Assembly: GCA_902614915.1 (NCBI GenBank)
Contig: CACMMX010000016.1
Span: 1-33,740, forward strand
Source of the DNA: an uncultured Cryomorphaceae bacterium
GTDB lineage: Bacteria; Bacteroidota; Bacteroidia; Flavobacteriales; Schleiferiaceae
Direction of reading: 5' to 3'
DNA: 33,740 nucleotides
Made by a program: the position numbers and the translations under genes. Below the pieces are notes generated by a model. The model was not told the origin of the DNA. It made no database searches and worked only from the letters and a program-made list of their open reading frames with translations. Below are positions 7,814 to 16,779 of this stretch, piece after piece. Position 1 is the stretch's first letter. Each line of letters opens with the position of its first letter.

Positions 7814-9832
7814 CTACTGCATCCATAACTCTAATGCATCTTGCTTTTTGCTTGTGGGGAAAGAACATAATCCATGATTGCAAATGAAGTATGCATTTTC
7901 TGACGGATTCCGACCATGTGTTAATGGTAGAGTACCAGCGGCTGGACTTTGTAAGTATAGCGTGTTAGGCCAGTAATTTGCATTCGTTAAGGCGCCAAGT
8001 AATTTACTAGGATGGGTACCAATTGCAACAACCTCTTTAGAGGAATAACTTTGACTAAGAGCTATGTTAAGCCAATGTGAATAACTTTGACCATTTTTAA
8101 ACACTTTTCCATGGATAGAGCTCACCATATTCAAACTCTTTTCTTTCCAAGTTCTTTCACCACTATATGTAGCTAGCTCCATAAAAAATTGAGCAACAAA
8201 TGAATTGGCACTTGGAATGACATTATCCTCAATTTCAATAACCTCTTGCCATCTAGCGCAAGCTTCGCTAGAATAGGTATAGAAAGGACTCCCGTCTATA
8301 GAAAACTGAGAATAAATTTCTTGTGCAACTTGAGTAGCCTTATAGACGTAGTCCTCAATACCGGATAAGGCATATCCTTTCAGCAAGGCAATTCCAAAGG
8401 TAGCATAATCGTCCAAAAAGCCCTTATTACCGTTCAATTCATGAAGCACATTATTACCGTTTATAAGTAACTTTTCAATCGAATTAAGTAATCGGAGCGC
8501 ATGAGAATCGAATCCTTTTTCTGGTTGAGCAAGATGCATTTCAAAATACCCTTGAACGAGCATAGAATTACAATTTGTAAGTGCTTTGGTATCACGAATA
8601 GGTTTTGGGTGAGAGTGCCCTCTTTTTTTAACAGCTTCGATAAGAATAGTTCTCCATTTGTTTTCCAATTCTAGAGCTTCTGTATTTGATATTTTATGTT
8701 GTCCTGCAACCTCTTGAAGGGTTTTGCTGCGGTGTAAAATATATTTGCCTTCCCAGTCCGAATACGGGGTTATATTAAAGTAATCGTTGAAAAAGCGACG
8801 GTTAGGTAGGGAGAGTGCATTCAATTCATCCCCGCTCCAAGTGTAGTATCCTCCTTCTTCTTTTGGGTTTTGCGGCGTGGGTGAATCGGCATCTATTGCA
8901 CTCGCGAATAAACCGCAATCTAAGCGCATTTCGTTTTCTAGAAAGCTACCAATGCTCACTGCCGTGTCTAAAAATAATTTGTTTTTGGTTGATCTGGATG
9001 CACGGGCATACAGTCCAAGTAGTTGAGCATTGTCATATAGCATTTTTTCGAAGTGAGGGACTTTCCAAAATCGGTCAGTACTGTAACGGGTCATTCCGCC
9101 ATGAATCCAATCGTAGATGCCGCCAATAGCCATTTTTTGCAGGCTCAATAACGAATATTCTAAAACTTTAGTATTCCCTGAATAAAGGCTATAATCTAGC
9201 AGAAAACTATAATTCGAAGGCATCGGAAATTTTGGAGATTCATCAGGCCCGCCGTGTATTGGATCAATAGTGCGCATCCATAAGTTGACTACATCATCAA
9301 AGTCTTGCTTGCGAAATTTATCTTTCTTAGGGGTTAAACTAACTTCAATCATTTGCACCAATCCGGCTCGCATTTGGATACCAAAATCTAAGACTTGTTC
9401 AGGTTTTGTTTTCCAAAGTGCCGAAACTTGCCGAAGTACTGCTATCCAATCATTTTTTGAAAAATAAGTGCCACCAAATACTGGGGTACCATCAGGTAGA
9501 GCAATAATATTTAGCGGCCAACCCCCTGTTCCAGTCATCAATTGTAATGCACTCATGTATCGTGCATCTATATCTGGTCTAGTTTCGCGGTCCACTTTAA
9601 ATGAAATAAAATATTCATTCATAACCGATGCAACTTCATCATCTTCAAAACTCTCTTCTTCCATGACATGACACCAATGACATGAGGAATAGCCAATAGA
9701 AATAACTAGTAGGCGATTACTAGGAATATTTTTTTTCAGTAAGTTTTTATCCCAAGGTTGCCAATGCACAGGATTTTTGGCATGCTGCTGTAAGTACAAA
9801 CTGTTGGAATTCTTTAAGTTATTAAAGTACAT
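7814..9832 (-). CDS. DUF255 / YyaL-type thioredoxin-like protein
   Basis: 672 aa, the usual length for the family (human relative SPATA20, B. subtilis YyaL). The N-terminal thioredoxin-like domain has the diagnostic YSSCHWCHVMEEESF (Cys51 and Cys54), KVDRETRPDIDARYM and GGWPLNIIALPDGTPVFGGTYF. The remainder (about residue 180 to the end) is an (alpha/alpha)6-barrel-like region with GGIYDWIHGGMTRYSTD, VPHFEKMLYDNAQLL and FASAIDADSP, reminiscent of N-acylglucosamine epimerase/glycosidase folds. The biochemical function is unknown; no signal peptide is visible, so it is probably cytoplasmic. It stands alone, divergent from the PiT gene. The ATG at 9832 lies about 27 bases downstream of a perfect TAnnTTTG element. 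Confidence 0.93.
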   Translation of the reverse strand: MYFNNLKNSNSLYLQQHAKNPVHWQPWDKNLLKKNIPSNRLLVISIGYSSCHWCHVMEEESFEDDEVASVMNEYFISFKVDRETRPDIDARYMSALQLMTGTGGWPLNIIALPDGTPVFGGTYFSKNDWIAVLRQVSALWKTKPEQVLDFGIQMRAGLVQMIEVSLTPKKDKFRKQDFDDVVNLWMRTIDPIHGGPDESPKFPMPSNYSFLLDYSLYSGNTKVLEYSLLSLQKMAIGGIYDWIHGGMTRYSTDRFWKVPHFEKMLYDNAQLLGLYARASRSTKNKLFLDTAVSIGSFLENEMRLDCGLFASAIDADSPTPQNPKEEGGYYTWSGDELNALSLPNRRFFNDYFNITPYSDWEGKYILHRSKTLQEVAGQHKISNTEALELENKWRTILIEAVKKRGHSHPKPIRDTKALTNCNSMLVQGYFEMHLAQPEKGFDSHALRLLNSIEKLLINGNNVLHELNGNKGFLDDYATFGIALLKGYALSGIEDYVYKATQVAQEIYSQFSIDGSPFYTYSSEACARWQEVIEIEDNVIPSANSFVAQFFMELATYSGERTWKEKSLNMVSSIHGKVFKNGQSYSHWLNIALSQSYSSKEVVAIGTHPSKLLGALTNANYWPNTLYLQSPAAGTLPLTHGRNPSENAYFICNHGLCSFPTSKKQDALELWMQ

Positions 9833-9858
9833 ACTAGAATGGGTAAGTAACTTGTATT

Positions 9859-9866
9859 CAAATTTA
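9859..9866 (-). promoter_or_regulatory. Putative Bacteroidota -7 element for the DUF255 gene
   Basis: On the minus strand the bases read TAAATTTG, a perfect match to the Bacteroidota -7 consensus TAnnTTTG. It lies 26 bases before the ATG at 9832, giving an expected leader of about 20 bases. A TTG at the usual -33 spacing is not clear (TTC occurs there). Confidence 0.45.
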
Positions 9867-9880
9867 ACCTTAAGTTCTCA

Positions 9881-9909
9881 TTGAACATTCTCTTATTGAC
9901 CTATTTTAG
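9881..9909 (+). promoter_or_regulatory. Putative Bacteroidota promoter for the PiT transporter
   Basis: TTG at 9881-9883 and TATTTTAG at 9902-9909 (7 of 8 to TAnnTTTG) are separated by 18 bases, close to the Bacteroidota -33/-7 arrangement. Transcription would start near 9915, which favours ATG at 9928 over the in-frame TTG at 9913 as the start codon of the transporter. Confidence 0.45.
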
Positions 9910-9927
9910 CGCTTGATTTTACCTTTT

Positions 9928-12156
9928 ATGTGGTACGAGGTTTTAGTATTCGTTCTTTTTTGCTTGGCCATTATAGACTTAACAGTCGGTGTTAGTAATG
10001 ATGCGGCCAACTTTTTGAATTCAGCAATAGGTTCAAAGGCAGCTTCGTTTAAAACAATTTTAATTATCGCCTCAATAGGTGTGTTAGCGGGTGCTTTATC
10101 GTCAGAAGGAATGATGGAGGTTGCAAGAAAAGGCGTCTTTATTCCAAGCTTCTTTACATTTGATAATATCATGTTGGTTTTTGTTGCGGTAATGCTAACG
10201 GATATTATCCTTCTAGATTTATATAATCGCTTAGGACTTCCAACATCGACTACAGTAAGTATTGTGTTTGAATTGCTTGGGGCAGGATTTATCATTGGTT
10301 TACTCTACAGTTACGAACAAAATCTCGATACGGAATTTTCAGCCTTTATAAATTTTGCTACCGCGGGTAAAATAATATCGGGTATCTTTTTGTCTATTCT
10401 TGTCGCCTTTAGTTCAGGTACATTGGTGCAATTTGTTACCCGTCTTCTTTTCACCTTTAATCTTAAGGTTGGTCTTAAGAAATATGGAGCGATTTTCGGT
10501 GGAATAGCTATTACGGCCATCACATATTTTCTATTAATTAAGGGATTGAAAGGAGCGAGTTTTATTAGTAGCGAAACGAGAGCTTCTATTGTAGAACATA
10601 CAGGTACCATTTTGATTATTAACGCTCTTTTTTGGACGCTTGCGACGTTCATTACACAGCGAACTTTCGCGTTAAACCCATTAAAATTCATAGTTCTAGC
10701 AGGAACCTTTTCTTTAGCCATGGCCTTTGCAGGTAATGATCTGGTCAATTTCATTGGGGTTACGGTTGCTGGATGGCAAAGTTTAGAAGCGTGGTCACTA
10801 GCTGGAGTGCCAGCAGAATCTTTTTTCATGGATGTTCTAGGAGAAAAATCTAAGGCGCCAATGACCATGCTGCTCGGCGCCGGTGCTATCATGGTTATAA
10901 CATTGTGGACTTCCAAAAAAGCAATAAATGTTAGTCAGACGGAGGTAAAGTTAGCGCGTCAGGGCGAGGGTGAAGAACGGTTTAATTCCAATGCATTATC
11001 TCGTGGTATAGTAGGGGTTTTTGTATCCCTAGGTAAATTTTTAGGGTTGATTATAGGTCAACAAGCAGTTCAGCGAATAAATATGAGATTTACTCATAAT
11101 AGGGATGAAATGGAAGATGCTTCGGCAAGTTTCGATTTACTTCGCGCTTCGGTTAATTTAATGACGGCATCTGTTTTAATTTCTTACGCTACGTCTCTCC
11201 AGCTTCCCTTATCTACTACTTATGTGAGTTTCATGGTTGCTATGGGAACATCACTTGCTGACCGCGCTTGGGGAATTGAGAGTGCCGTTTACAGAGTTGC
11301 AGGAGTTTTACAGGTAATTGGTGGTTGGATTATGACAGCCATTATAGCCTTTACAGCATCTGCACTATTCGGTTTAATCATGTTTTATGGCGGTAAAGTA
11401 GGTGTGTTATCTATTGTTGCTTTTGCTGGAATTACACTAATTCGGTCACACGTTAAGTTTCGTAATTCTGATGATATTGACTTAGATGTTGATGCACTTG
11501 AAATTAAACCGGAGTTAAGCGAACAATTTGAAGTTCACAAGGAAAAAGTGGGAAGTGATTTGCAAAACTTGGACAAGATGGTTACGCTGGCACTGCGTTC
11601 ACTTGTAGGTTCCAATAAAGATATTCTTTTGGAGTGTTCCACAAGATTAGCATCAGATAACAAGAAGCTAGATAAATCATTTAAGAAGGCCTTTGCAACG
11701 CGTGATATGTTTAATGCTGAAGACCAACTTCTCTACGCAGAATTACATATTAATGCCCATAGAGGTATGACAGAATTGTATAGAGTCGCCTTTAAGCTTA
11801 GTGAGAATTGTTTAAATCATATTACAAATTTTGGGGGTGTCCCTAGAAGCGAGTATATGGACCTTATTATTGATGCAGAAGATGAAATTAAACGTTACCT
11901 AAATGATGTACGGCGACAAATTTTATCTGGAAGAGATGAAGAGAGTGGTCAACTAGGGGAAAAAGCAAGAAGAGTAAAACAGAAGCTCAACGATGCTTTA
12001 CGTAAAGAATTAAATTTTTACACATTGAATAGTGTTAGCAATCGATTAGTTCGATTACAAGTAAATATTATTCTAGATTTATTGGAATTGATAAAACATG
12101 CAGAGGAAGTGTATTACATTCATAATTCCTTTAACCAAAGAAACCTACAATCTTAA
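9928..12156 (+). CDS. PiT-family inorganic phosphate transporter with PhoU-like C-terminal domain
   Basis: About 742 aa from the ATG at 9928 (an in-frame TTG at 9913 would add five residues but sits at the predicted transcription start). The N-terminal two thirds are a membrane transporter of the PiT/Pho-4 family. Paired inverted repeats carry VGVSNDAANFLNSAIGSKA and AFAGNDLVNFIGVTVAGW (variants of the GANDVANA signature), and PTSTTVSIVFELLGAGF and PLSTTYVSFMVAMGTS. From about residue 525 a soluble, all-helical tail of about 215 residues follows, of PhoU/DUF47 type by pattern (long amphipathic helices, LDKMVTLALRSL, KLDKSFKKAFATRDMF). PiT carriers import metal-phosphate with H+ or Na+; the tail may regulate this. 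It is monocistronic, divergent from the DUF255 gene. Confidence 0.92.
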   Translation: MWYEVLVFVLFCLAIIDLTVGVSNDAANFLNSAIGSKAASFKTILIIASIGVLAGALSSEGMMEVARKGVFIPSFFTFDNIMLVFVAVMLTDIILLDLYNRLGLPTSTTVSIVFELLGAGFIIGLLYSYEQNLDTEFSAFINFATAGKIISGIFLSILVAFSSGTLVQFVTRLLFTFNLKVGLKKYGAIFGGIAITAITYFLLIKGLKGASFISSETRASIVEHTGTILIINALFWTLATFITQRTFALNPLKFIVLAGTFSLAMAFAGNDLVNFIGVTVAGWQSLEAWSLAGVPAESFFMDVLGEKSKAPMTMLLGAGAIMVITLWTSKKAINVSQTEVKLARQGEGEERFNSNALSRGIVGVFVSLGKFLGLIIGQQAVQRINMRFTHNRDEMEDASASFDLLRASVNLMTASVLISYATSLQLPLSTTYVSFMVAMGTSLADRAWGIESAVYRVAGVLQVIGGWIMTAIIAFTASALFGLIMFYGGKVGVLSIVAFAGITLIRSHVKFRNSDDIDLDVDALEIKPELSEQFEVHKEKVGSDLQNLDKMVTLALRSLVGSNKDILLECSTRLASDNKKLDKSFKKAFATRDMFNAEDQLLYAELHINAHRGMTELYRVAFKLSENCLNHITNFGGVPRSEYMDLIIDAEDEIKRYLNDVRRQILSGRDEESGQLGEKARRVKQKLNDALRKELNFYTLNSVSNRLVRLQVNIILDLLELIKHAEEVYYIHNSFNQRNLQS

Positions 12157-12185
12157 TAGTGTCAATTTCTTTGTAATGTGCTTAT

Positions 12186-13577
12186 CTAAGGATTAGTTCG
12201 AATTGAACTATAATATTTATAAAAATAAGGTATTGTCTCAATTCCTTTAAAATAGTTAAATAAGCCATAATGCTCATTTGGACTGTGGATTGCGTCACTA
12301 TCAAGACCAAAACCCATTAATATGCTCTTGGCACCCAATACTTGCTCAAATAGGGCTACAATTGGAATGGAGCCTCCCGATCTAACCGGAAGAGCAGGTA
12401 CTCCAAATGTAGTTTCATAAGCTTTTGAGGCACTTTTGTAAGCAGGGTCTGAAGTATGCGTTACATAGGGTAAACCACCGTGATGTGGTGTTATTTTGAT
12501 ACGTACGCTTGCCGGTGCTATTTTTGTAAAGTGGTTAATAAATTTCTGGGTAATTTCATCTGGATTTTGGCCCGGCACCAAACGCATGCTGATTTTTGCA
12601 AAGGCTTTTGACGGAATTACAGTTTTGGCACCTTCACCAATGTATCCTCCCCACATTCCATTAACATCTAAAGTTGGTCGAATAGAAGTCCGCTCGGGCG
12701 TGGTATATCCGGACTCGCCTTTTTCAGCAGGTATGGCTATGGAGGCGTTGAATTCCTCTTGACTGAACGGTGCTTGAGCCATAATTGCTCTTTCCTCAGT
12801 ACCGACCGCCTCAACATCATCATAAAACCCCTCAATAGTGATTTTTCCTTGCTCGTCGTGCAAAGACCCAATCATATCCGCAAGTATGTTTAAAGGATTA
12901 GCAACGGCTCCTCCGTATAAGCCTGAATGCAAGTCCCTATTAGGGCCTGTTACTTCAACTTCAACATAACTTAGACCGCGTAACCCAGTAGTAATGGATG
13001 GTACATCATTAGCAATCATACCGGTATCGGAGATGAGAATCACATCACACGCCAATTTATCGCGATAGTTCTTTATGAATGATTCAAGATTCATTGAGCC
13101 TACCTCTTCTTCACCCTCAATCATGAATTTAATATTACAGGGAATATCTCCCTGCTCTTTAAGGATTTCAAATGCTTTGAGGTGCATAAACATTTGTCCC
13201 TTATCATCACAAGCGCCACGTGCGAAGATGGCACCTTCCGGGTGAATATCTGTTTTTTTAATAACGGGTTCAAAAGGATCTCCATCCCAAAGTTCAATAG
13301 GATCAGCGGGCTGAACATCATAATGACCGTAGACTAGTACGGTAGGTAATTTCGAATCAACTAAGCATTCTCCATAAACTATAGGATGGCCAGAAGTTGG
13401 GTAAATTTCCACATTTTCTAAACCTATTGATTTCATATGACCTTCAATTGCAACGGCACATTTTGCTACATCATCATTATAAGATGGATCCGCTGATATC
13501 GAGCGAATTCGAAGTAACTCGAATAGTTCGGACAAAAGGCGATCTTTGTGGTTTTCAATGAAGGACTTTGGATCCAT
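12186..13577 (-). CDS. M20-family metallo-dipeptidase
   Basis: 463 aa. Binuclear zinc ligands of the M20 family are visible: His85 in LVYGHYDVQPADP, Asp124/125 in RGACDDKGQMFMHLKA, the Glu pair in MIEGEEEVGS (about 156-158), Asp184 in LISDTGM, and the C-terminal His in AIHSPNEHYGL. The GLYGGAVANPLN and PVRSGGSIPIV segments are typical of the carnosinase/DapE-like dipeptidase subgroup that includes the dimerisation lid domain. No signal peptide is present, so it should be cytoplasmic and hydrolyse small peptides; the exact substrate cannot be read from sequence. It ends 29 bases from the convergent PiT gene. Confidence 0.93.
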   Translation of the reverse strand: MDPKSFIENHKDRLLSELFELLRIRSISADPSYNDDVAKCAVAIEGHMKSIGLENVEIYPTSGHPIVYGECLVDSKLPTVLVYGHYDVQPADPIELWDGDPFEPVIKKTDIHPEGAIFARGACDDKGQMFMHLKAFEILKEQGDIPCNIKFMIEGEEEVGSMNLESFIKNYRDKLACDVILISDTGMIANDVPSITTGLRGLSYVEVEVTGPNRDLHSGLYGGAVANPLNILADMIGSLHDEQGKITIEGFYDDVEAVGTEERAIMAQAPFSQEEFNASIAIPAEKGESGYTTPERTSIRPTLDVNGMWGGYIGEGAKTVIPSKAFAKISMRLVPGQNPDEITQKFINHFTKIAPASVRIKITPHHGGLPYVTHTSDPAYKSASKAYETTFGVPALPVRSGGSIPIVALFEQVLGAKSILMGFGLDSDAIHSPNEHYGLFNYFKGIETIPYFYKYYSSIRTNP

Positions 13578-13961
13578 AGGGCTTTAATGAGTTTTTATAA
13601 TAAAGTAAATGCTTTTATGATTTATCAAGGGAATACTATATAACATGAAAATTTGGTTTTGTATTTTTTCGAAATCACATCCTCCCAATATTTCATAGGA
13701 AATAACATTAACTAAAGATAAGCTATGCGGATTATTCCCCCGCGATTAAACAATATAAACTAGTCTCATTAGATTTTTGCGAATACCAAAAGATTCATTT
13801 TTATAAAATCCTATTTGGGTTACTATAAGGTATCTAATCTTATTCCATTGAAATAAGAATGATTTAAGTAATAAAATCTTGTGAAAGCTCATTGTAAGTC
13901 TGATAACTCTCTCTTGTCAATTAATGCTAATTATTTAGTAATAAACTTAATTGGCGAATGA
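13578..13961. other. 384-base intergenic region: operon end and peptidase leader
   Basis: No gene is seen. Both flanking genes are on the minus strand. Near the UbiA stop there is a 7-base inverted repeat CAATTAA/TTAATTG (13918-13924, 13947-13953) enclosing TTATT-TAGT-AATAA, a possible weak AT-only terminator. Another hairpin, TCTTATT (13838-13844) with AATAAGA (13852-13858) around a 7-base loop, is unexplained. Close to the peptidase start the minus strand has TTG (13626-13628), 18 bases, then TACTTTAT (13600-13607), a weak Bacteroidota-type promoter. Confidence 0.4.
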
Positions 13962-14837
13962 TCACAGGAACGGAAGATTAAGTATACCAATTACCAAGAT
14001 GATTTTGTAGATGAGGTGGGCCCATCGCAAACCTTTTAGTTGTGAATTCTTAAAGACTATCAGCGTTGCAACACTTAAAAGCACCAGAATAATAAATATT
14101 CCAATTTCGGCATAAGGGCTGAATAATCCCTTTACAAAGAAGGTAGGAATCCATGCGATAATTGCAATTGTCATTATTGCAAAGCGTGTTTTATCCTCAC
14201 CAAACTCGCTGGCGATAGTTTTGCGGCCAATTATCACATCTCCTTTAACCATTAAAAGATCTTTTAGCATCTCTCGAGAAAAGAGACACAGGCCTAATAG
14301 TGCTCCATATACAAAAGTGTGAATTGAGCTAAAATTATGATATACTGACATCCCGAAAAACGGAGTGAGTGCAAGAATAGCAGCGCTGGTATGAGATACT
14401 AGGGGTAAATTTTTTAGACGGTGACTGTGATACCATAGTCCAATCGAAAAAAGTCCAAAAAACACGAATGCTTTAAAATTTACCAGGCAAGCACCAAATA
14501 AACCAAATATTAAGAGGAAAATCGCGGTTTTTAAGCTTGTACGTTTACTTACTAATCTTTCAAAGGCACTTTGTTTTGGACGATTGATTGTGTCAACAGC
14601 ATAATCATAAAACGAATTAATTAAAAATCCGAAGGCCATTATTAAAGCACCAGACCAAGCAATTAAATGTGTATTTAAATCTAATAAAATATTCCATCGT
14701 AAATCACGCGGAGCAAAGACGAAACATGCGGTAAGGTATTGTCCAAGAAGTAATAACGAAACATTATACCAACGAACTTGGCTCAGCAAAGCCAGCAATT
14801 TGATTATTTTTAGGCGGTTACGGTTTAATGTTTTCAA
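13962..14837 (-). CDS. UbiA-superfamily prenyltransferase (possible geranylgeranylglycerol-phosphate type)
   Basis: 291 aa with about eight membrane helices. The first aspartate-rich motif is N74-SFY-D78-YAV-D82 followed by TINRPKQS; the second is MLKDLLMVKGD (Asp193, Asp200) followed by IIGRKTIAS. These define the UbiA fold, which transfers a polyprenyl chain in the membrane. Flavobacterial homologues beside mevalonate genes are commonly annotated as geranylgeranylglycerol-phosphate geranylgeranyltransferase, an ether-lipid enzyme in archaea, but menaquinone or heme-type acceptors cannot be excluded from sequence. Its start overlaps the mevalonate kinase stop (ATGA), so it is co-translated with the pathway that makes its prenyl donor. 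Confidence 0.85.
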   Translation of the reverse strand: MKTLNRNRLKIIKLLALLSQVRWYNVSLLLLGQYLTACFVFAPRDLRWNILLDLNTHLIAWSGALIMAFGFLINSFYDYAVDTINRPKQSAFERLVSKRTSLKTAIFLLIFGLFGACLVNFKAFVFFGLFSIGLWYHSHRLKNLPLVSHTSAAILALTPFFGMSVYHNFSSIHTFVYGALLGLCLFSREMLKDLLMVKGDVIIGRKTIASEFGEDKTRFAIMTIAIIAWIPTFFVKGLFSPYAEIGIFIILVLLSVATLIVFKNSQLKGLRWAHLIYKIILVIGILNLPFL

Positions 14838-15760
14838 AACCTATAGACTACTTCGGGTTCAAAGTCGTTAAGTAGTTTACGAGTCCTAGTGTAATCCCGA
14901 GTAAAACCCATTACAAAGCCGCCGCCGCCAGATCCGCAGAGTTTTAAATAATATTCTTCTGAATCTAATCCCTCTTTCCATAAATCGTGAAAGCCTTGGG
15001 GAATCATTGGTTCGAAATTTTCTAGAACGAGCCGACTTAATTTTTTAAGATTTGCAAAGAGCGGCTTAGTATCACCATCTACAAAAGCTTTTATACAGGC
15101 ATCATTGTATTTAACGAATTGATTTTTAAGCATATTCCTGAACCCTTCTTCTTTGAGTTTATCCATGAAAATTTCAACCATGGGCTGAGTTTCACCGGGT
15201 AGACCAGAATTTAGAAGAAATACAGCACCCTCTCCACTTTCTTGAGTTGGTAAATCAATTGAGCCAAGTTCATTTTTGCTTTTAATCAATAACGGAAGTC
15301 CCATATAACAAATAGTTGGATCGATACCGCTACTCTTACCATGAAAATAATTTTCCATCCAACTAAAAATGGATTTCAACGCTTTAATATCTGAGGATGT
15401 CTTGGGTTTTTTTCCAATTTTATTTTCACAATAGCGGTCATAAATTGCAGCAACGAGCGCACCTGAGCTACCTACACCAAATCCTTGGGGAATCGAAGAA
15501 TCAAAAAATAACCCTTGATTTAAATCTGTTTCGAATTGATTCAGATTAAAACGACAAGGAGCATCTTCTCTTTTTAAATATGCCAAGTAATCAAACAGGT
15601 TTCTGTTGCTTGAAGCTTGCTTTTCATTAAAAGTGTCTTCAAATTTAAGAGCGCCTTTATAGTAAGTATGTGGTATACTAAGGCCCATGCTGTCCTTTAT
15701 TATTCCATACTCACCAAAGAGCAAAATTTTACCGTAAAACAATGGATTTGAGCGGTTCAT
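14834..15760 (-). CDS. GHMP kinase, probable mevalonate kinase
   Basis: 308 aa. All three GHMP motifs are present: GKILLFGEYGII near the N-terminus, the ATP loop IPQGFGVGSSGALVAA (about 90-105), and KLCGSGGGGFVMGF (273-286). The segment YFHGKSSGIDPTICYMG supplies the predicted catalytic Asp147 (the mevalonate kinase pattern HGxPSGxD with Pro replaced by Ser). It phosphorylates mevalonate at the 5-OH with ATP, in the cytosol. The gene lies 8 bases after the decarboxylase gene and overlaps the UbiA gene. A phosphomevalonate kinase role cannot be fully excluded by sequence alone, but the HGKSSGID motif and position fit mevalonate kinase better. Confidence 0.85.
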   Translation of the reverse strand: MNRSNPLFYGKILLFGEYGIIKDSMGLSIPHTYYKGALKFEDTFNEKQASSNRNLFDYLAYLKREDAPCRFNLNQFETDLNQGLFFDSSIPQGFGVGSSGALVAAIYDRYCENKIGKKPKTSSDIKALKSIFSWMENYFHGKSSGIDPTICYMGLPLLIKSKNELGSIDLPTQESGEGAVFLLNSGLPGETQPMVEIFMDKLKEEGFRNMLKNQFVKYNDACIKAFVDGDTKPLFANLKKLSRLVLENFEPMIPQGFHDLWKEGLDSEEYYLKLCGSGGGGFVMGFTRDYTRTRKLLNDFEPEVVYRF

Positions 15761-15768
15761 ATTTCTTT

Positions 15769-16779
15769 TTATAAAGGCGTTGGACCTAAGCCAACTTGGT
15801 CACAAAGATAACTACTATCTTTACAAAATGTTCTTAGCTCTGAATCTATGAACCTCATTATTAATTCTTTGTGCGATTCTGGATACAAAATATGAACATT
15901 AGCTCCGGCATCTAAAGTAAAATATATTGGATGGTTTGTGGCTTCTCTAAAAGACCAAATACGATTTATTACCTCCAAGGTATTTGGTTTCATAAGTATG
16001 AAGTATGGCTTAGATGTCATCATCATTGCATGAAGTGTAAGTGCTTCGCTTTCAACGATTTCACCGAAAACTTTTAAATCAGTATCAAGCATTGCCGTCA
16101 GTAATCTGCTTTGGTTCTCATGTGCTTGAGCAAACCTTTTAGATGCATAGGGGTGGTTTTTCATGAGACTGTGTCCCAATGAACTACTGACTGTTTTTTC
16201 ACCCTTGTCGATTATTAAGATGGTGTCTTGAAAAGTTTTGAAAACATCTGACACATCTGTAAATGGAACTGCAAAATCATCATGACTTCCCTCTATTTCT
16301 GAATGTTTACCCCAGGCTGCTAAAGGACCATACACGGATCTAGAACCAGATCCCGAACCAAGTCTAGCAGCAATTGAAGCTTCTCGGAAGAAATCTTCTA
16401 TGTCCAAACCTAATTCTTTTTTAATGTTCATCATACATAAAGCTAGCGCACTCATCCCGGATGCTGAGGAGGCAATTCCTGAACTGTGCGGAAAACTGTT
16501 TGAAGTATGTATTTCAAAATCCATTTGGTTGGTAAAAGGGAAAAGAGCACGAGTACGCTCTAAAAACAATTGAATTTTAGGTATAAAGGTGGGCGTTTCT
16601 TGACCATTTAATAAGACTTTAATAACTCCTTTACCCTGGGCGTATTTGAGCCGAGTGGTCGTAGCTGCTGAACTTAAGGTAAATGATAAGGATGGGTTAG
16701 CGGGTATTTGAACGTCGTACTTACCCCAATATTTTATCAGGGCAATATTTGAAGGACTTTTCCAAGCGGTTTCTTTCAT
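15769..16779 (-). CDS. mvaD: Diphosphomevalonate decarboxylase family protein
   Basis: 336 aa GHMP-fold enzyme that makes isopentenyl diphosphate from mevalonate 5-diphosphate with ATP. Signature parts: PSNIALIKYWGKYD (Lys16 equals the conserved Lys of KYWGK), SFPHSSGIASSASGMSAL (phosphate loop with the conserved serines), RLGSGSGSRSVYG (Arg147) and FTLDAGANVHIL (Asp290). Arg and Asp are the catalytic residues in characterised decarboxylases, and retention of the Lys argues against the archaeal mevalonate 3-kinase branch that lost these. The gene starts on the last base of the fabD stop (TAATG) and is followed by the kinase after 8 bases. Confidence 0.93.
   Translation of the reverse strand: MKETAWKSPSNIALIKYWGKYDVQIPANPSLSFTLSSAATTTRLKYAQGKGVIKVLLNGQETPTFIPKIQLFLERTRALFPFTNQMDFEIHTSNSFPHSSGIASSASGMSALALCMMNIKKELGLDIEDFFREASIAARLGSGSGSRSVYGPLAAWGKHSEIEGSHDDFAVPFTDVSDVFKTFQDTILIIDKGEKTVSSSLGHSLMKNHPYASKRFAQAHENQSRLLTAMLDTDLKVFGEIVESEALTLHAMMMTSKPYFILMKPNTLEVINRIWSFREATNHPIYFTLDAGANVHILYPESHKELIMRFIDSELRTFCKDSSYLCDQVGLGPTPL

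Noticed and set aside
10311-10916. 201-codon open frame on the minus strand
   Set aside because: It lies wholly opposite the PiT transporter gene and its translation is Lys/Arg/Pro-rich without any domain pattern; it is a shadow of the real gene.
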